DNA from: Accumulibacter sp.
Lineage (GTDB): Bacteria; Pseudomonadota; Gammaproteobacteria; Burkholderiales; Rhodocyclaceae
Direction of reading: 5' to 3'
DNA length: 45,508 nt
NCBI RefSeq assembly: GCF_029255125.1
Contig: NZ_JAPUVR010000134.1
Coordinates: forward strand, 1 to 45,508
Position numbers and translations under genes: made by a program. Shown here piece after piece: positions 25,770 through 35,451 of the stretch. Position 1 is the stretch's first letter, and every line of letters begins with the position of its first letter. The notes below the pieces were generated by a model. It did not search any database, had not been told where the DNA came from, and saw nothing but the letters and a program-made list of their open reading frames with translations.

Positions 25770-26990
25770 ATCAGGCGGTAATCTTTTGGCGCCCCGGGGG
25801 ATTGCTAGGCACCAGACGCCGTCTTTTACAACCACACCCCCGAGCGGGTCGGCATTCGCTTCGACGCCGCGAAGGTAGTACCAGCTCTTCTCGGCCTCTT
25901 GGACCCGTTTGAACGCGAGCCCCGGAGCCGTGGCCCGCGACACGCAGTTCCTCGTGTGCATAGTGCGATGGCGTTCCGTGGCGAAGGTCGACACGATGGG
26001 GGTTAGTAGTTTGCAGGTGCATCCGTGGTAGAGGGCGAGAAAGGCGTGGCGGTCCTTAGCGAGTTTGTTGGTGGCCTTCGGGTATTTCGCATGATAGCTC
26101 TTGGGAAAGGCATCAACGGTGACGATGGCATGCGCTCGGGTGAGCTCTAACAAAATCTCGTGCTACGCCGGTTTGGCGTTACCCTTGCCGCTCATTTTGG
26201 AGTTCGTTGAGCACGTTGGCGGCCTCGTGGATCCGACAGCGCCGTGGGCGAGCTTCGGGACAAGTCTGGTCGAGCGCACTCCACAACCCGTTCGTACCGC
26301 CTCCGGCTGCCAACAGGGGGCACCAGTCCAGGCCGCGCGTCTTCAGGTGGCGCAGTACTTCAAGCCACGATGTCGGCGACTCGCGCAGGGCACCGCTAAT
26401 CCTTACCCGTTCGTTGGTGCCTGCGGCGGCGACGAGCACTATGATCAACAGGCAGCTAGTAGCGTGCGCCGCCTTCATCACGCCAGCAGGTATAAATTCC
26501 GTCAGCCCACCAGTAGATGTCGCGGCAGTTGCTCAAGCCGCGGTTTATCCACACCGCGTATTGACCGGCCGACGCGCTTTCAGCCAGTCGACCACGTTCG
26601 GCGCGAACACGCGCACCTTGACACACCAGCACCGTCAAGGTCTCGCGCGCATATCGCCACCGGAAACCCACTTCAGGTACAACCACTGCAGTGTCGCAGC
26701 GATCGTCTTCGGGCGATGCTCGTATTGCGGCGCAACGGCGGAATTAGGCTTGACGCCGGTGCCGGTGTGGTTCCACACCCCTCAGCAGGCGAACCCCAAT
26801 CGATCCGATTGCCGTCAGGACCTCACGCCGCGGCAGACCCCCGTTCCGCACCGCCGCCGTCGCCGACGAAAGTGTCCGAACGTTGGCGTACGCACCCGGG
26901 AATTCCCGCCTCTCAAGGTTGATCGCACCTTGCATCAACTTGTGGGTGTACCGGCGAAACAATGCTTCGAGCGTCAGCCGCACTTCCCGT
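25770..26990 (-). pseudogene. Decayed IS256/Mutator-family transposase
   Basis: Pieces of one IS256-type transposase can be followed on the - strand in three frames. The N-terminal part has VRNGGLPRREVLTAIGSIGV (about 26850). The middle has DIYWWADGIY (about 26510) and the stretch RESPTSWLEVLRHLKTRGLD (about 26370). The C-terminal part has KYPKATNKLAKDRHAFLALY (about 26050) and VSTFATERHRTMHTRNCVSR (about 25950). In IS256 proteins these belong to the zinc/DDE core and the ESTFATVRHRT region. Several frameshifts and stops break it, so it is an old, inactive insertion. It lies between the ops-like site and wzx, opposite to their orientation. Terminal inverted repeats were not located. Confidence 0.75.
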
Positions 26991-27191
26991 GGGTGGCCGT
27001 CCTTGTTGCTTGCGACCTCTCTCGTCGCGCTTCTGCGGATTCGGCGACTGCCGGTGCCGACAACCCGACTTCATCTGAGGTACGCCACCTGATCAAGTCT
27101 TCCTCACGCCTGCCTACGCGAGAATGGAAAATAGCTCATGAAGCTCATTAAACAGTGGTTTCCAAATTGCCTAGCAACGCCCAGTCCGAAG

Positions 27192-27216
27192 TCCTGAGAC
27201 AGTCGATGTCTCAGGA
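27192..27216. repeat. 10-bp inverted repeat upstream of wzx
   Basis: TCCTGAGACA (27192-27201) and TGTCTCAGGA (27207-27216) pair perfectly around GTCGA, about 90 bases before the wzx start. No T-run follows. It could be a hairpin in the wzx leader or a protein-binding site; sequence alone does not decide. The rest of the 27000-27308 gap shows no gene, and no promoter stands out. Confidence 0.45.
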
Positions 27217-27308
27217 TGGAGGGCACAGGTGCGCATCCAAGAGCATTTCCGAGCGAACTGCTCTCTCTCGAACCAACCGCTCGCGACAATACACTCTAAC
27301 GGGGCTTC

Positions 27309-28850
27309 ATGAAATCTTCGCCTGAATTCTCTAAAACGAGCATACTAAAGAACGGGATAAAGATATTTACAAGCAGGATTTTGACAACCATTCTCGCCTT
27401 CTTGACTGTCCCAATAGTAATAGGAAAGCTTGGAATCGATGTATATGGGGCTTGGGAGTCAATACTCGCAATTTCGGCCATCACTAACCTGTTTAGTGCG
27501 GTAATAACAGGCACCCTCCTATGGTTGATATCAACCTCTCATGGTTCAGCAGATAAAGGTGAAATCGAGAGATACGCGCGGAATGGGATTTTTTGCAGCG
27601 TTTGCTTATTTGCAGTCGTAGTTCCAATCTCAGTTTTTTTTCGTCACGAACTGGTCGGCACCTTCAATCTCCCGAGAGAAACTTATCAAGATGCTGTTTG
27701 GCTGCTGCCCGCAGTGGTTTCATTTTCTTTCATCACCAGTATCAACGAAGTTCTGGCAGCGCTCGTAAGTGGTCTTCATCGCGCCGGGACGGCTGCATTA
27801 ATTCAGGCGGGCGCCAGCATTGGCGGCAGCTTGCTTACCATAGTCTGCATTTTCGGGGATGTGGGGTTGGTTAGTTTGCCTATCGGGTTAGCGTTCACGG
27901 CTGTTGGAGCAAACTGCGGTTTGTATGTGGCGTGTGGTAGGGTCTACAAAAAGATCATCCTCTGGCCCTTGTTGCCGGACAGAGGAATACTCAAGCGGGT
28001 TGCCCCGTATGCTGCGTTTATGGCTTTGGGCGCGCTGACAGTAGCGCTCAGAGATCAATCCGATAAGATTATTCTTTCGTATACTGCCTCTGTCGCGTGG
28101 GCGGGATACTACGGTGTTGCTGCTCGGCTTTCTGGTGTCGTAATGGTTGTTTGTACGTTCTTTTATGTTCCCGCAATAGCAGCGGCAGGCTCGTTATACG
28201 CCATGAGTGGCATGGCGGCTGTGACAAAGCTCTATAGCGACCTTACTGTAGGTGTTGCCTATACTGTGGGTTTAGTTGTTGTCCTGCTCGGGAGCTTGTA
28301 CGACCGGATTGTGGTGATGTGGATTGGACATGTTATGCCGGAGGTCGAGGCGATATTTTTTCTCCTTCTTATCGGAAACGGCTTGGCAGTAATGCTGACA
28401 GCTCCCGGCACGTCTGTCTGTAAGGGAATTGGTTTGGTAAAGATTGAGGCTGTCTATATCGCTGCGAGTTTAGCCTTGAACGTTGTTTTGAAGTTGCTGC
28501 TTGTTCCTCATTTTGGGGGGCTAGGTTCGGTCGCATCATCAGTATTGAGCTGGACGCTTGCGTCTTGTGTATTCATCTGGCTGTTACACAAACGTACTCA
28601 GCTGCCCTTTTCGAGCGTGACCAAGACGATAAGAACGATCTTGATAATAGTGCTCTGCGTCTCTCTTGCGCGATGGCTGAGTATTGGATTTCCTCCCGAA
28701 GCGCATCGTCTAGACGCGGCCGTCTCAGCGACTCTGTTGGGGGTGGTTACAGCAGGGGTGTACACTGCGATGATGATGTTATGTCGAGTCATCTCGTTTA
28801 GTACTATCCTGCAACTGTTGGGTGGTCTAACGAGCAAGGCTAAGGCTTAA
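27309..28850 (+). CDS. wzx: Oligosaccharide flippase (Wzx type)
   Basis: A 513-aa integral membrane protein of the MATE-like polysaccharide transporter superfamily, which moves undecaprenyl-diphosphate-linked repeat units to the periplasmic face. The N-terminus shows the family pattern: a short cytoplasmic segment, KNGIKIFTSRILTTILAFLTV, then KLGIDVYGAWESILAI. About twelve to fourteen hydrophobic segments cover the length. The ribosome-binding site is weak (GGGG four bases before ATG 27309). Base use is much poorer in GC than the housekeeping block, with many ATA and AGA codons, which suggests acquisition from elsewhere. It is the first glycan gene after the ops-like site. Confidence 0.88.
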   Translation: MKSSPEFSKTSILKNGIKIFTSRILTTILAFLTVPIVIGKLGIDVYGAWESILAISAITNLFSAVITGTLLWLISTSHGSADKGEIERYARNGIFCSVCLFAVVVPISVFFRHELVGTFNLPRETYQDAVWLLPAVVSFSFITSINEVLAALVSGLHRAGTAALIQAGASIGGSLLTIVCIFGDVGLVSLPIGLAFTAVGANCGLYVACGRVYKKIILWPLLPDRGILKRVAPYAAFMALGALTVALRDQSDKIILSYTASVAWAGYYGVAARLSGVVMVVCTFFYVPAIAAAGSLYAMSGMAAVTKLYSDLTVGVAYTVGLVVVLLGSLYDRIVVMWIGHVMPEVEAIFFLLLIGNGLAVMLTAPGTSVCKGIGLVKIEAVYIAASLALNVVLKLLLVPHFGGLGSVASSVLSWTLASCVFIWLLHKRTQLPFSSVTKTIRTILIIVLCVSLARWLSIGFPPEAHRLDAAVSATLLGVVTAGVYTAMMMLCRVISFSTILQLLGGLTSKAKA

Positions 28851-29724
28851 GCCAAGTCCACATTTTTGCAGCCCAGCCCGTCGATCGCCTCGAAAAACAT
28901 CTGACGTGCATCGGACGAAGACCCATATAAGCGGCGGTTCAAAGTGAGCTCAATCCCCAGCAAGTAGAGGCCGGAAGCCATACCCGTGAGGATCGCCCGA
29001 CCGTTGTCCTTCATCACTGTCAGACGAACTGGGCTGGTATCCGCCGCGATCACGGGCTAGCCTCTCCAGAGTGGGATCGGCAAGTATCTCCCCACCAGCT
29101 CAATCTGCTACCGGCCGAGCGCCTGCCGGAGGTGTGAAAGGGCCTGTTGCATAACGTGAAGAAGTTGCAGGATCTGCTGAACTAGAACCCGGACAACAGC
29201 TCACGTCCGCGAACGAGTCAAAGGTCCTTGGCGAAGACAGGTGGCTCGGTGGGGCAGAGTGGCGCGGCGGACGAGCGCGGCACTGCTGACGTCACCGCCA
29301 TGACGGCGGGAAGCTCTGCGGCAGCGGCGGGACAGGCTTCACCGGCTGATGGGTATCGGCCAGGAGGCGGCTGGGAGGCGGCTGGGAGGCGGCCCAGCAA
29401 GCAGTCGGGCAGTCCACAAGGTCACGGTCGTAGTCAGAAACTGGCGATCAACGCCCGGTGAGCACCACCCCGAGATCCCAGCGGCTTGAGCGACTGCGTT
29501 ATCGACGGATGCGGTCTCGCAGGCTTACACGGCTTGGGACGATGTGGACATTGGACCGCCGGTCGAAGGCGCGATCGGGTTTAGGTTTCGTGTCACCCGC
29601 AGCGCGCGGTTTGAAGTGAGCCGCACCCGTGACAAGGTTGGCGGCGTGCAAGCTTGGCGGGCGCTGGCCGACGGGCAATGCTAGAAGGTCGATCTTGGGA
29701 AATGGTTTTCCCTGGGCCCGCGGC
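28851..29724. other. Unassigned region between wzx and the IS66 remnant
   Basis: About 870 bases without a gene I can support. A - strand open frame at 28847-29053 (68 codons, with GMASGLYLLGIELTLNRRLY) begins at the wzx stop but matches no family I know and lacks a ribosome-binding site. The stretch 29228-29461 is open on the + strand but low-complexity in Ala and Gly. The return to GC-rich composition right after the AT-richer wzx suggests a junction of different DNA pieces. Confidence 0.4.
29363..29392 (+). repeat. Short 11-bp tandem repeat
   Basis: GGAGGCGGCTG occurs twice in tandem, followed by a third partial unit GGAGGCGG. The array lies in the unassigned GC-rich stretch before the IS66 remnant. 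It looks like a replication-slippage product with no visible role. Confidence 0.7.
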
Positions 29725-30615
29725 TGGCCGCGGTGATCCTCCCGCCGGGGCAGCGCATGCACCTGTCGCGGGCGGGCATTCGCCAACTGTTGATGGAACT
29801 GCTCGAGTTGGCGCTGAGTACCGGCGCCGTCGACGACGCCATCCGGGGAGCGGGCGGCGCCCGTTTGCCGCTGGATCACGCCTTGGTGGCTGACCTCGAG
29901 CAGGCAGATCAACTGCAGGTCGATGAGAACTCGTGGCCAGAGTGTGCCAGCATGCTGTGGCTGTAAGCATTGGTGACGATGCACACGGTGCTGATCCTGA
30001 TGGGGCCCCGCGCAGCCGAGGAATGCTCGATAGCGCCATGCAGGACAGCTTTGTGCTACTTGCAAGCCGCTTGCGTCGCTGGCCGCGCCTGCTGCGCAAA
30101 CTGAGGAGGCTGGCCTAATGGAGCGATGGGCGCGTCTCCGTGGTGGGATAAGAGATGGAAGGCAGCCTGAAGATGCCGGTGGCCGGCATCTCCTCGGCGC
30201 GGATCGATCCGGCGCCGGAAGGACTCACGGTTCGCTTCGCGAACGAGATCGGGCGACCGCGGGAGACCTGCGCGAAGGGCATCGCCTTGATGCCTCCTCG
30301 GTGCTGCTTCGGGTTGTGTGTCAATTCATCTACCATTGATTGGGACGTGATTCCGCGTCCCGTTGCCGCGCCTGAGGCGAACAATCCCGCCGAACAGGTG
30401 CTACTGCACTGATTGATTTCGCGCACTATCAGCCACGACACACGCGCTTAAGATGAGTCACGTGCCTTCGCTTTCCTCACCAGCCTCATCGAAACGTGTC
30501 GCCAGCGCGGGAAGGATCCGCCTGGCAGTACCTCCCCACTGTCATCGCTGCCGCTCGCAAAGGCATGCAGCCCTTGACGATCGCTGCAGTCGGGGGCAAT
30601 CGTGTAGCGGAGTGA
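29725..30615 (+). pseudogene. Decayed IS66-family transposase (TnpC)
   Basis: The + strand carries ordered pieces of an IS66 transposase. The first is LSRAGIRQLLMELLELALST (about 29760). Next comes the catalytic-core start ADLEQADQLQVDENSWPE (about 29890), then MLWL followed by a TAA where Trp is expected, then HTVLILMGPRAAE. After a frameshift there is SRLRRWPRLLRKLRRLA (about 30070-30117). The C-terminus is split over two frames: DESRAFAFLTSLIETCRQRG (about 30450), then WQYLPTVIAAARKGMQPL ending at TGA 30613. The 330 bases between the last two pieces do not resemble IS66. The element is inactive and ends 43 bases before the next glycosyltransferase. Confidence 0.75.
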
Positions 30616-30657
30616 ATGATTACTACCGGTCAGCAGTTCCATCGATGAAAGGTTTTC

Positions 30658-31818
30658 GTGAGGCTATTGTTCATTTCTTTTGAACTGGGAGTTACCTCCT
30701 CGGGGATTGCTAGCGATCGCGTTGCCAGGCAGCTAGCGGAACACGGTCACCACATCACAGGACTCGTAGGCGCACAAACGCCACAAGAGAGGCCATTCGA
30801 AGTTTGGACAGCATCTCCATTCCCATTGAAGCCGGCGAGGTTCTACTCGCTGTTAGGGAACCTGATTGGCCGTGATCTAAATTATGTCTTCTGGGAACGG
30901 CGTGCCATCAAACTTGGGTTGTCTCTAATAGATAAGCACTGCCCGGACGTAATTTATGCCAGAGGCTCGCCGGCTTGCGCATTTTCAGTGGGACTGCATC
31001 TCTCGGAACGGACAGGTATCCCCCTGGCAATCCATTTCGCAGATCCGATCCCCGCCACTCCGGACTGGCAGGCAATGCCTGCTGTGCGGGAGAAAATGCG
31101 CCGGACGGTGCTCCCTGCTCAACGCCATGCGTCATTAGTATCGTTTGGAAACGATAGGATGCGTGTCTACCAGGAAAAGACTACCGAAGAGTGTATAGGC
31201 AGCCGGTGCATGATACTACCAAATCCGATTCCCGTAAGAAAGCCATGTACGCCTTTAGTTAAAAAAAATGCTTTCGTATTCACCTTCATTGGTTCGTTTT
31301 TTGGCAGCCGGAGACCTGATTCACTACTCCAGGCATTCTCGGTTGTGGCGCAACGGCATGCGGATGTAAGGCTTCACATCTACGGTGTGTGCTCAAAAGA
31401 GATGAAAGGTCTCATTTACAGGGACGCGTGTCTCGCCAGATGTGTCGACCTGTTTGGATGGACGAGCGACGTTGCGTCGGCGCTTTCTGAGTCGTCCTGC
31501 TTGATCGACGTAGATCCCGATGTTGACGATTGCGTTTACACATCCAATAAGCTCATGGACTATCTTTCGGTCGATCGCCCAATACTTGCGATCACACCCA
31601 GAAATAGCGCTTCACGAGAAGTCTTGGAAGGCCTTAAGGAGTCATGCGTTCTTTCAGACCACGCGATCGAGAATATTGTTGGCGCCATGGAAACAGCAAT
31701 AGCGAGTGACTGGGGCATCAGTGCATTCGAGGAAAGAAGGGAGCTTCGGTCTGCGATGAGCTTAGAAAGCGTTTGTCGCCACCTTGAGAACAGGCTCGAA
31801 GGACTCATACGACGGTGA
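30658..31818 (+). CDS. Glycosyltransferase, GT4-like
   Basis: A 386-aa predicted cytoplasmic GT-B enzyme that would add one sugar to the lipid-linked repeat unit. The N-terminal acceptor domain starts MRLLFISFELGVTSSGIASD and includes DVIYARGSPACAFSVGLHL. The linker ILPNPIPVRKP precedes the donor domain with FVFTFIGSFFGSRRPDSLLQ. The C-terminal donor-site region is YTSNKLMDYLSVDRPILAI, in place of a classical EX7E. It starts at GTG 30658 with AAGG upstream. It stands alone between an IS66 remnant and a deleted IS5 copy, so its promoter is unclear. Donor and acceptor cannot be named. Confidence 0.82.
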   Translation: MRLLFISFELGVTSSGIASDRVARQLAEHGHHITGLVGAQTPQERPFEVWTASPFPLKPARFYSLLGNLIGRDLNYVFWERRAIKLGLSLIDKHCPDVIYARGSPACAFSVGLHLSERTGIPLAIHFADPIPATPDWQAMPAVREKMRRTVLPAQRHASLVSFGNDRMRVYQEKTTEECIGSRCMILPNPIPVRKPCTPLVKKNAFVFTFIGSFFGSRRPDSLLQAFSVVAQRHADVRLHIYGVCSKEMKGLIYRDACLARCVDLFGWTSDVASALSESSCLIDVDPDVDDCVYTSNKLMDYLSVDRPILAITPRNSASREVLEGLKESCVLSDHAIENIVGAMETAIASDWGISAFEERRELRSAMSLESVCRHLENRLEGLIRR

Positions 31819-31895
31819 AAGACGCACGTTGCTCATGGGTCATTCGCGTTGTCGTTTCGCGACCCAAAGCCTCCGCCCTCCACTGGCCGAGGGTT

Positions 31896-32497
31896 GGCGA
31901 AGCGCTGATTTAATGGCCCCGCCCGACGATGCAAAGGGTGCAAATATAGACGCCAATGGGCACGAGATTGGCTAAAGAGTCAGGCCAGCTTTTCGGAAGC
32001 CGAGTTTGCCGCGAGGAAGCGGGTCATGAAGCGCGAAGAGCGGAAAGACCTGGACGTCGACTGGCAGCTGGCGATGAACCGCAGCAAGTTGAAGGCAATC
32101 CCGCAGGAGAACAGGTTTACCCCATTGCCGTGCCAACTGGAATCGGTCAAGGCTATTATCCGGTCGAGGGTCGAGCACCCGCTTTCACATCGTGCATAAT
32201 CTCTTCGCCCATCGGAAGGTCCGTTGCACGAGGCTGAAGAAAAACACCGCCCGGTTGCACACCCTCTTTGGGCTGGCTAATCTGGCCATCGCCACGCGGC
32301 TGCTTGTCGCCCTCCACAGCCAAGGTGGGTTCTGAGCACGCTGAGGAGCACCGAACACGGGCGGTGGAGGCCAGAAGGAGGGTTCAAATGCCAGAAAAAC
32401 CGGCTCGAGCGGCGCGACGCTGACCGGGGGTGTGCTCGTTTCCCAGCTTGCGGCAGCCTTGGTGCGCCTTGACGCCGAATGCGCCGGGTTTCCTTAG
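31896..32497 (+). mobile_element. Internally deleted IS5-family element, copy B (MITE-like)
   Basis: A 0.6-kb derivative. Its left end GCGAAGCGCTGATTTAA and its right end (CTTGACGCC...TTTCCTTAG, degenerate) match those of copy C. An in-frame internal deletion joins transposase residues FSEAEFAARKRVMKRE directly to KDLDVDWQLAMNRSKLKAIP (31986-32100). About 650 bases with the first catalytic aspartates are lost. The joint lies at a short GCGAAGAG-like homology. The coding remnant ends at IRSRVEHP near 32190, then a frameshifted tail LHTLFGLANLAIATRLLVAL is visible to about 32335. It could only move with transposase supplied from another copy. Confidence 0.78.
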
Positions 32498-32796
32498 AGG
32501 GGTCGCAGCAGCTCCCGGTGATTTTCGGCAGTCCATTCTGGCACTCCGAATGTGCTCGATTTTTTTTTGTGATACCAGTTTCCTTATTCTATTAGTAGCT
32601 CTTATCCGCATCGCGTCTTCTATAAGCTTTATGAAAAGGCTGAGTTGACCTAAGAGTGCGAAGCCGTGGTAAAGCATTGAGCAAACCACGCAAGATAGAG
32701 AAGACGTTAGGTACTGGCTACAGTAGTGAATTTATCTTAGCCAGAGATTAAATCATGGTATTAGAAGAGCAGTCGAACTAGCTATAGAGGTTAGAT
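32498..32796 (+). promoter_or_regulatory. AT-rich leader before the second glycosyltransferase
   Basis: This 300-base stretch holds no gene and is clearly AT-richer than the flanking IS DNA. Possible sigma-70 elements are TTGTGA, 17 bases, TATTAG (about 32568-32596), and TTGACC at 32645 with a weaker downstream box. Neither is strong. A T9 run precedes the first. This is the best candidate for a local promoter inside the glycan locus. Confidence 0.3.
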
Positions 32797-33882
32797 GTGA
32801 AAATCTTGGTCGTAGGAAACGGATTTACTCGCTACGAAGAGCCTGGAAGATACTTTGTCAATCACCATACTGCTGACTTTCTCGGCGGGTTGGTTGCCAG
32901 GGGGGTCAAGGTTTCGCTTGCGCAGCCAGTCATTCGCGTCCCCACGGATGGTGGGCTGAACGATGCGCGCGTACCTACCCAGGAAATCGAGATTATCGAT
33001 CTGAATCGACGCGCGGTGACGATCGGGCTAAAGGTATTGCAGGCGATCTGGTCGGCGGATCTGGTATATCTATTTTTTCCGGGGACCTGGCCAAGGCTAA
33101 TTGGCTTTGGTTGTTTGTTACTCAATCGACCATTCGGGATATACTTGCGGGGTGAGCAGTTCTCGAGTAAAGGGTTTGACGTCAGGCTGCTTCAGAGGGC
33201 GGTAGCGATATGCACTGAGACCGGTTTGGAGGAGCGCGTCCGGATGCACAGCGATCGAATTATTCCAGTCGCACCGATGATCGACATGACAGCGCAGGAC
33301 GCACTAGCCCGTACGTCGGAACGGGGACCGAACGGGTCCCTCAGGATTCTTTTCGTGGGACGGCTTGAGAACGCAAAAGGCGTTCCAGAACTCGTCAGCG
33401 CTGCGCGGGAGCTCAAAGAACGGGGTGTATCGTTCGAAATGCGCTTAGTTGGCGGTGGCCCACTTTATCACCGATTAAGAGAAGAGCTGCTAGTGGATAG
33501 TGATTTGCCGATCGTGCTGACGGGGCTACTGTCTGACAAAAGCTCAATGATGGCACAGTACGAATGGGCAGATGCGCTAGTCTTACCATCACATCATGAG
33601 GGCTTTCCGAGGGTTCTATTCGAAGCTATGATCAAGTCTTGCGCGATCGTGACGACGATGGTAGGCGGTATCCCGGCAGTAATGCGCGACGGGGTAAACT
33701 GTCTCGCGCTACCCGTTGGTAGTTCAGTTGCCATTGCAGATCAGCTAGAGCGCTTAGCGAAGGAGCGAGGTTTAACGGGGGCGTTGGCTTCTGCGGGCCA
33801 CACAACGGTATTGGAAATACTTGCTCATCGTGTCGCACACATCGCCGCAGTTCAAAGGATAATCGATGCAAAGGTTAGGTAA
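32797..33882 (+). CDS. Glycosyltransferase family 4
   Basis: A 361-aa GT-B glycosyltransferase. The N-terminal domain starts MKILVVGNGFTRYEEPGRYF. The donor domain contains RILFVGRLENAKGVPELVSA (about residues 183-202), VGGGPLYHRLRE, and the diagnostic E-x7-E in HHEGFPRVLFEAM, followed by AIVTTMVGGIPAVMRDGVNC. GTG 32797 has AGAGG six bases upstream. The acetyltransferase gene starts 17 bases before its end, so the two are translationally linked. Composition is intermediate between wzx and the chromosome core. Sugar specificity is unknown. Confidence 0.9.
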   Translation: MKILVVGNGFTRYEEPGRYFVNHHTADFLGGLVARGVKVSLAQPVIRVPTDGGLNDARVPTQEIEIIDLNRRAVTIGLKVLQAIWSADLVYLFFPGTWPRLIGFGCLLLNRPFGIYLRGEQFSSKGFDVRLLQRAVAICTETGLEERVRMHSDRIIPVAPMIDMTAQDALARTSERGPNGSLRILFVGRLENAKGVPELVSAARELKERGVSFEMRLVGGGPLYHRLREELLVDSDLPIVLTGLLSDKSSMMAQYEWADALVLPSHHEGFPRVLFEAMIKSCAIVTTMVGGIPAVMRDGVNCLALPVGSSVAIADQLERLAKERGLTGALASAGHTTVLEILAHRVAHIAAVQRIIDAKVR

Positions 33883-34486
33883 GATCTGGAATGGTCGAAT
33901 TGGTGGTGTGCCGTCAGCGCTTTTATTGGCGCTGAGTGTAGTATATGGTCGAATAGGAGATTGGATTTCTACGTCCCTATGGAGGGGGAACCTTGCTGCT
34001 TTGGGAACGGGATCAAGAATTCAGCGGAGCGTTACAATTCGCTTTCCGGGGCGCGTAAGGATTGGGCGTGACTGTTGTGTTGGTTCCTTTAGTTCTTTTA
34101 CCTCCGAGTACGCGGATGCCGATCTGGTGATTGGGGACAATGCAACGATTAATCCGCATGTTTTTCTGGACTTTAGCGGTGGCTTAATGATTGGAAAAAA
34201 CGTTTTGATTTCTAGAAACGTCACCGTTTTCACTCACTCGCATGGCTATGATCCAAAGTCGGAGGCGCGGAAGATGCCCTTGCGGATAGACGACAATGTT
34301 TGGGTGGGTGCTAATGTGATTATTGGTGAAGCGGTTTCTTGGATAGCTGCGGGTTCGATCATTGGTACCGGGTCAGTGGTAACACGGGATATCACGGAAA
34401 AGGGGATTTATGCTGGTGTGCCGGCGAGCTTAAAAAAATCTTTGCCGTCTGCAACGGAAGTCTCTAAAGCTGGTCTATCGCGGTAA
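33866..34486 (+). CDS. Hexapeptide-repeat acyl/acetyltransferase
   Basis: A 206-aa left-handed beta-helix acyltransferase that probably acetylates a sugar of the repeat unit, using acetyl-CoA. An N-terminal hydrophobic helix (about residues 14-35) may hold it at the membrane. Hexapeptide turns include LVIGDNATINPHVFLDF, GLMIGKNVLISRNVTVFTH and NVWVGANVIIGEAVSWIAAG. The catalytic histidine loop is VFTHSHGYDP, and the C-terminal GSVVTRDITEKGIYAGVPA is typical. It overlaps the preceding glycosyltransferase gene by 17 bases. The position near IIGEAVSW, where LPGV is usual, is slightly degenerate. Confidence 0.9.
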   Translation: MQRLGKIWNGRIGGVPSALLLALSVVYGRIGDWISTSLWRGNLAALGTGSRIQRSVTIRFPGRVRIGRDCCVGSFSSFTSEYADADLVIGDNATINPHVFLDFSGGLMIGKNVLISRNVTVFTHSHGYDPKSEARKMPLRIDDNVWVGANVIIGEAVSWIAAGSIIGTGSVVTRDITEKGIYAGVPASLKKSLPSATEVSKAGLSR

Positions 34487-35249
34487 GGGCAGAGTGCAAA
34501 GACTCCACATTTACGCCGTAAGCCCCGCGGCGGTGTACGCAACCAACGCGGATCCCTTTCGCGGATGAACTGGACGCCGTTGACGCGGTCCATGACGCAC
34601 TGCAAGCCGCTGAGCATGGCTACGAATCGCAGCGCATAGCTGTAGGTCGGCTGTACAGACAGACCGCGCTGGGGCACATGGCACAAGGGGCCGAATCGTC
34701 GATGCTTTGTCCATTGGAGTCCTGTTCGGCGCCCTGGAGGATCAGCACGCCTTGCGGGGGGCGGTAGGCCTCCGGGAGCACGCCCAGCAGTGGCACGCCA
34801 GCAGACCTTCCCAATTGACGTAATCATTGGGCATTGGCCACGAAGCGCTACTCCGCGATCGTCGCTGCCCGGCCAGAATGCGGCCACGGGATGTGCCCAC
34901 TGTTGGCTTGGCAGCCAGCCTGTCCAACAAAACGATTGCCCGCTTGCTCACGATTCGGTTCCCCAGGTAAACTTTCTTCGGCTGCTCCGCAGCCCAGCAC
35001 ATCCTGCCAGATTCTTCAGTAGATCGTCGGATCGCAGCGGGCTCCTAAAGTGTTCATAAGGGATACCCTCTCGACTGGGTTCTGCGTCGGTGGTCATGCT
35101 CCGCGGTTTCCTGGCGTGTAAGGATGACGACGAACTGGGCGCCGGAACAATCTACATCGGCTTGCAGCGCGTCGGCGACTGCTTCACGGGTCTGCACTTC
35201 GTCCCTGAAGCGGGTTCGGGGTAAGTTGTGTCTACAAATGCATGGGCCA
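34487..35249. other. Unassigned GC-rich region
   Basis: About 760 bases with no gene I can support. Several short frames on the - strand are open, for instance one with RFVAMLSGLQCVMDRVNGVQ near 34600 and one with VPLLGVLPEAYRPPQGVLIL near 34760, but neither has a start, a ribosome-binding site or a family I can name. They look like scraps of decayed genes or IS DNA. The composition contrasts with the AT-richer acetyltransferase gene just before. Confidence 0.4.
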
Positions 35250-35396
35250 AGGGACTCGAAAAGCGGGCGAGGAAGCCAGAAAGTGGCTTTGAATCCGCGA
35301 GGAATTGGCCGGAACGGTGCGACGCGCACCGCAAGGACTCGTTACCCAAACCATCAGCAGCGTTGGGGCGTTTTGGCATCCGTTGATCAGCGCTCC
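35250..35396 (+). mobile_element. IS5-family right-end remnant
   Basis: The 3' non-coding tail of the same IS5-like element survives. GTGGCTTTGAATCCGCGAGG aligns with the equivalent tail of copy C, and the segment ends with the right inverted repeat TTGATCAGCGCTCC at 35383-35396, followed by CTTAGG. No left end or transposase part was found upstream. The next glycosyltransferase starts 55 bases further on. Confidence 0.7.
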
Positions 35397-35451
35397 CTTA
35401 GGCTTCGGAGCTACGGCAATCCCTTCGGCTAATCTAGGCGATCATCACGCA

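Noticed and set aside
30155-30412. 85-codon open frame inside the IS66 remnant
   Set aside because: No ribosome-binding site, no recognised family, and lies where IS66 coding sequence is expected; probably inserted or scrambled DNA.
33199-33210. Second ops-like string GGCGGTAGCGAT inside the 32797-33882 glycosyltransferase
   Set aside because: It lacks the final TG and is fully explained by codons for Arg-Ala-Val-Ala-Ile; similar GCGGTAGCG strings occur in fnlC and wbuB for the same reason.
34768-34775. GGCGGTAG near 34760-34780 in the unassigned region
   Set aside because: The following bases (GCCT) do not fit the ops consensus nnTG and no hairpin precedes it.
34690-34830. Possible MinD-like scrap (VPLLGVLPEA) on the - strand
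   Set aside because: Similarity is limited to one short hydrophobic stretch; flanking residues do not continue the family.
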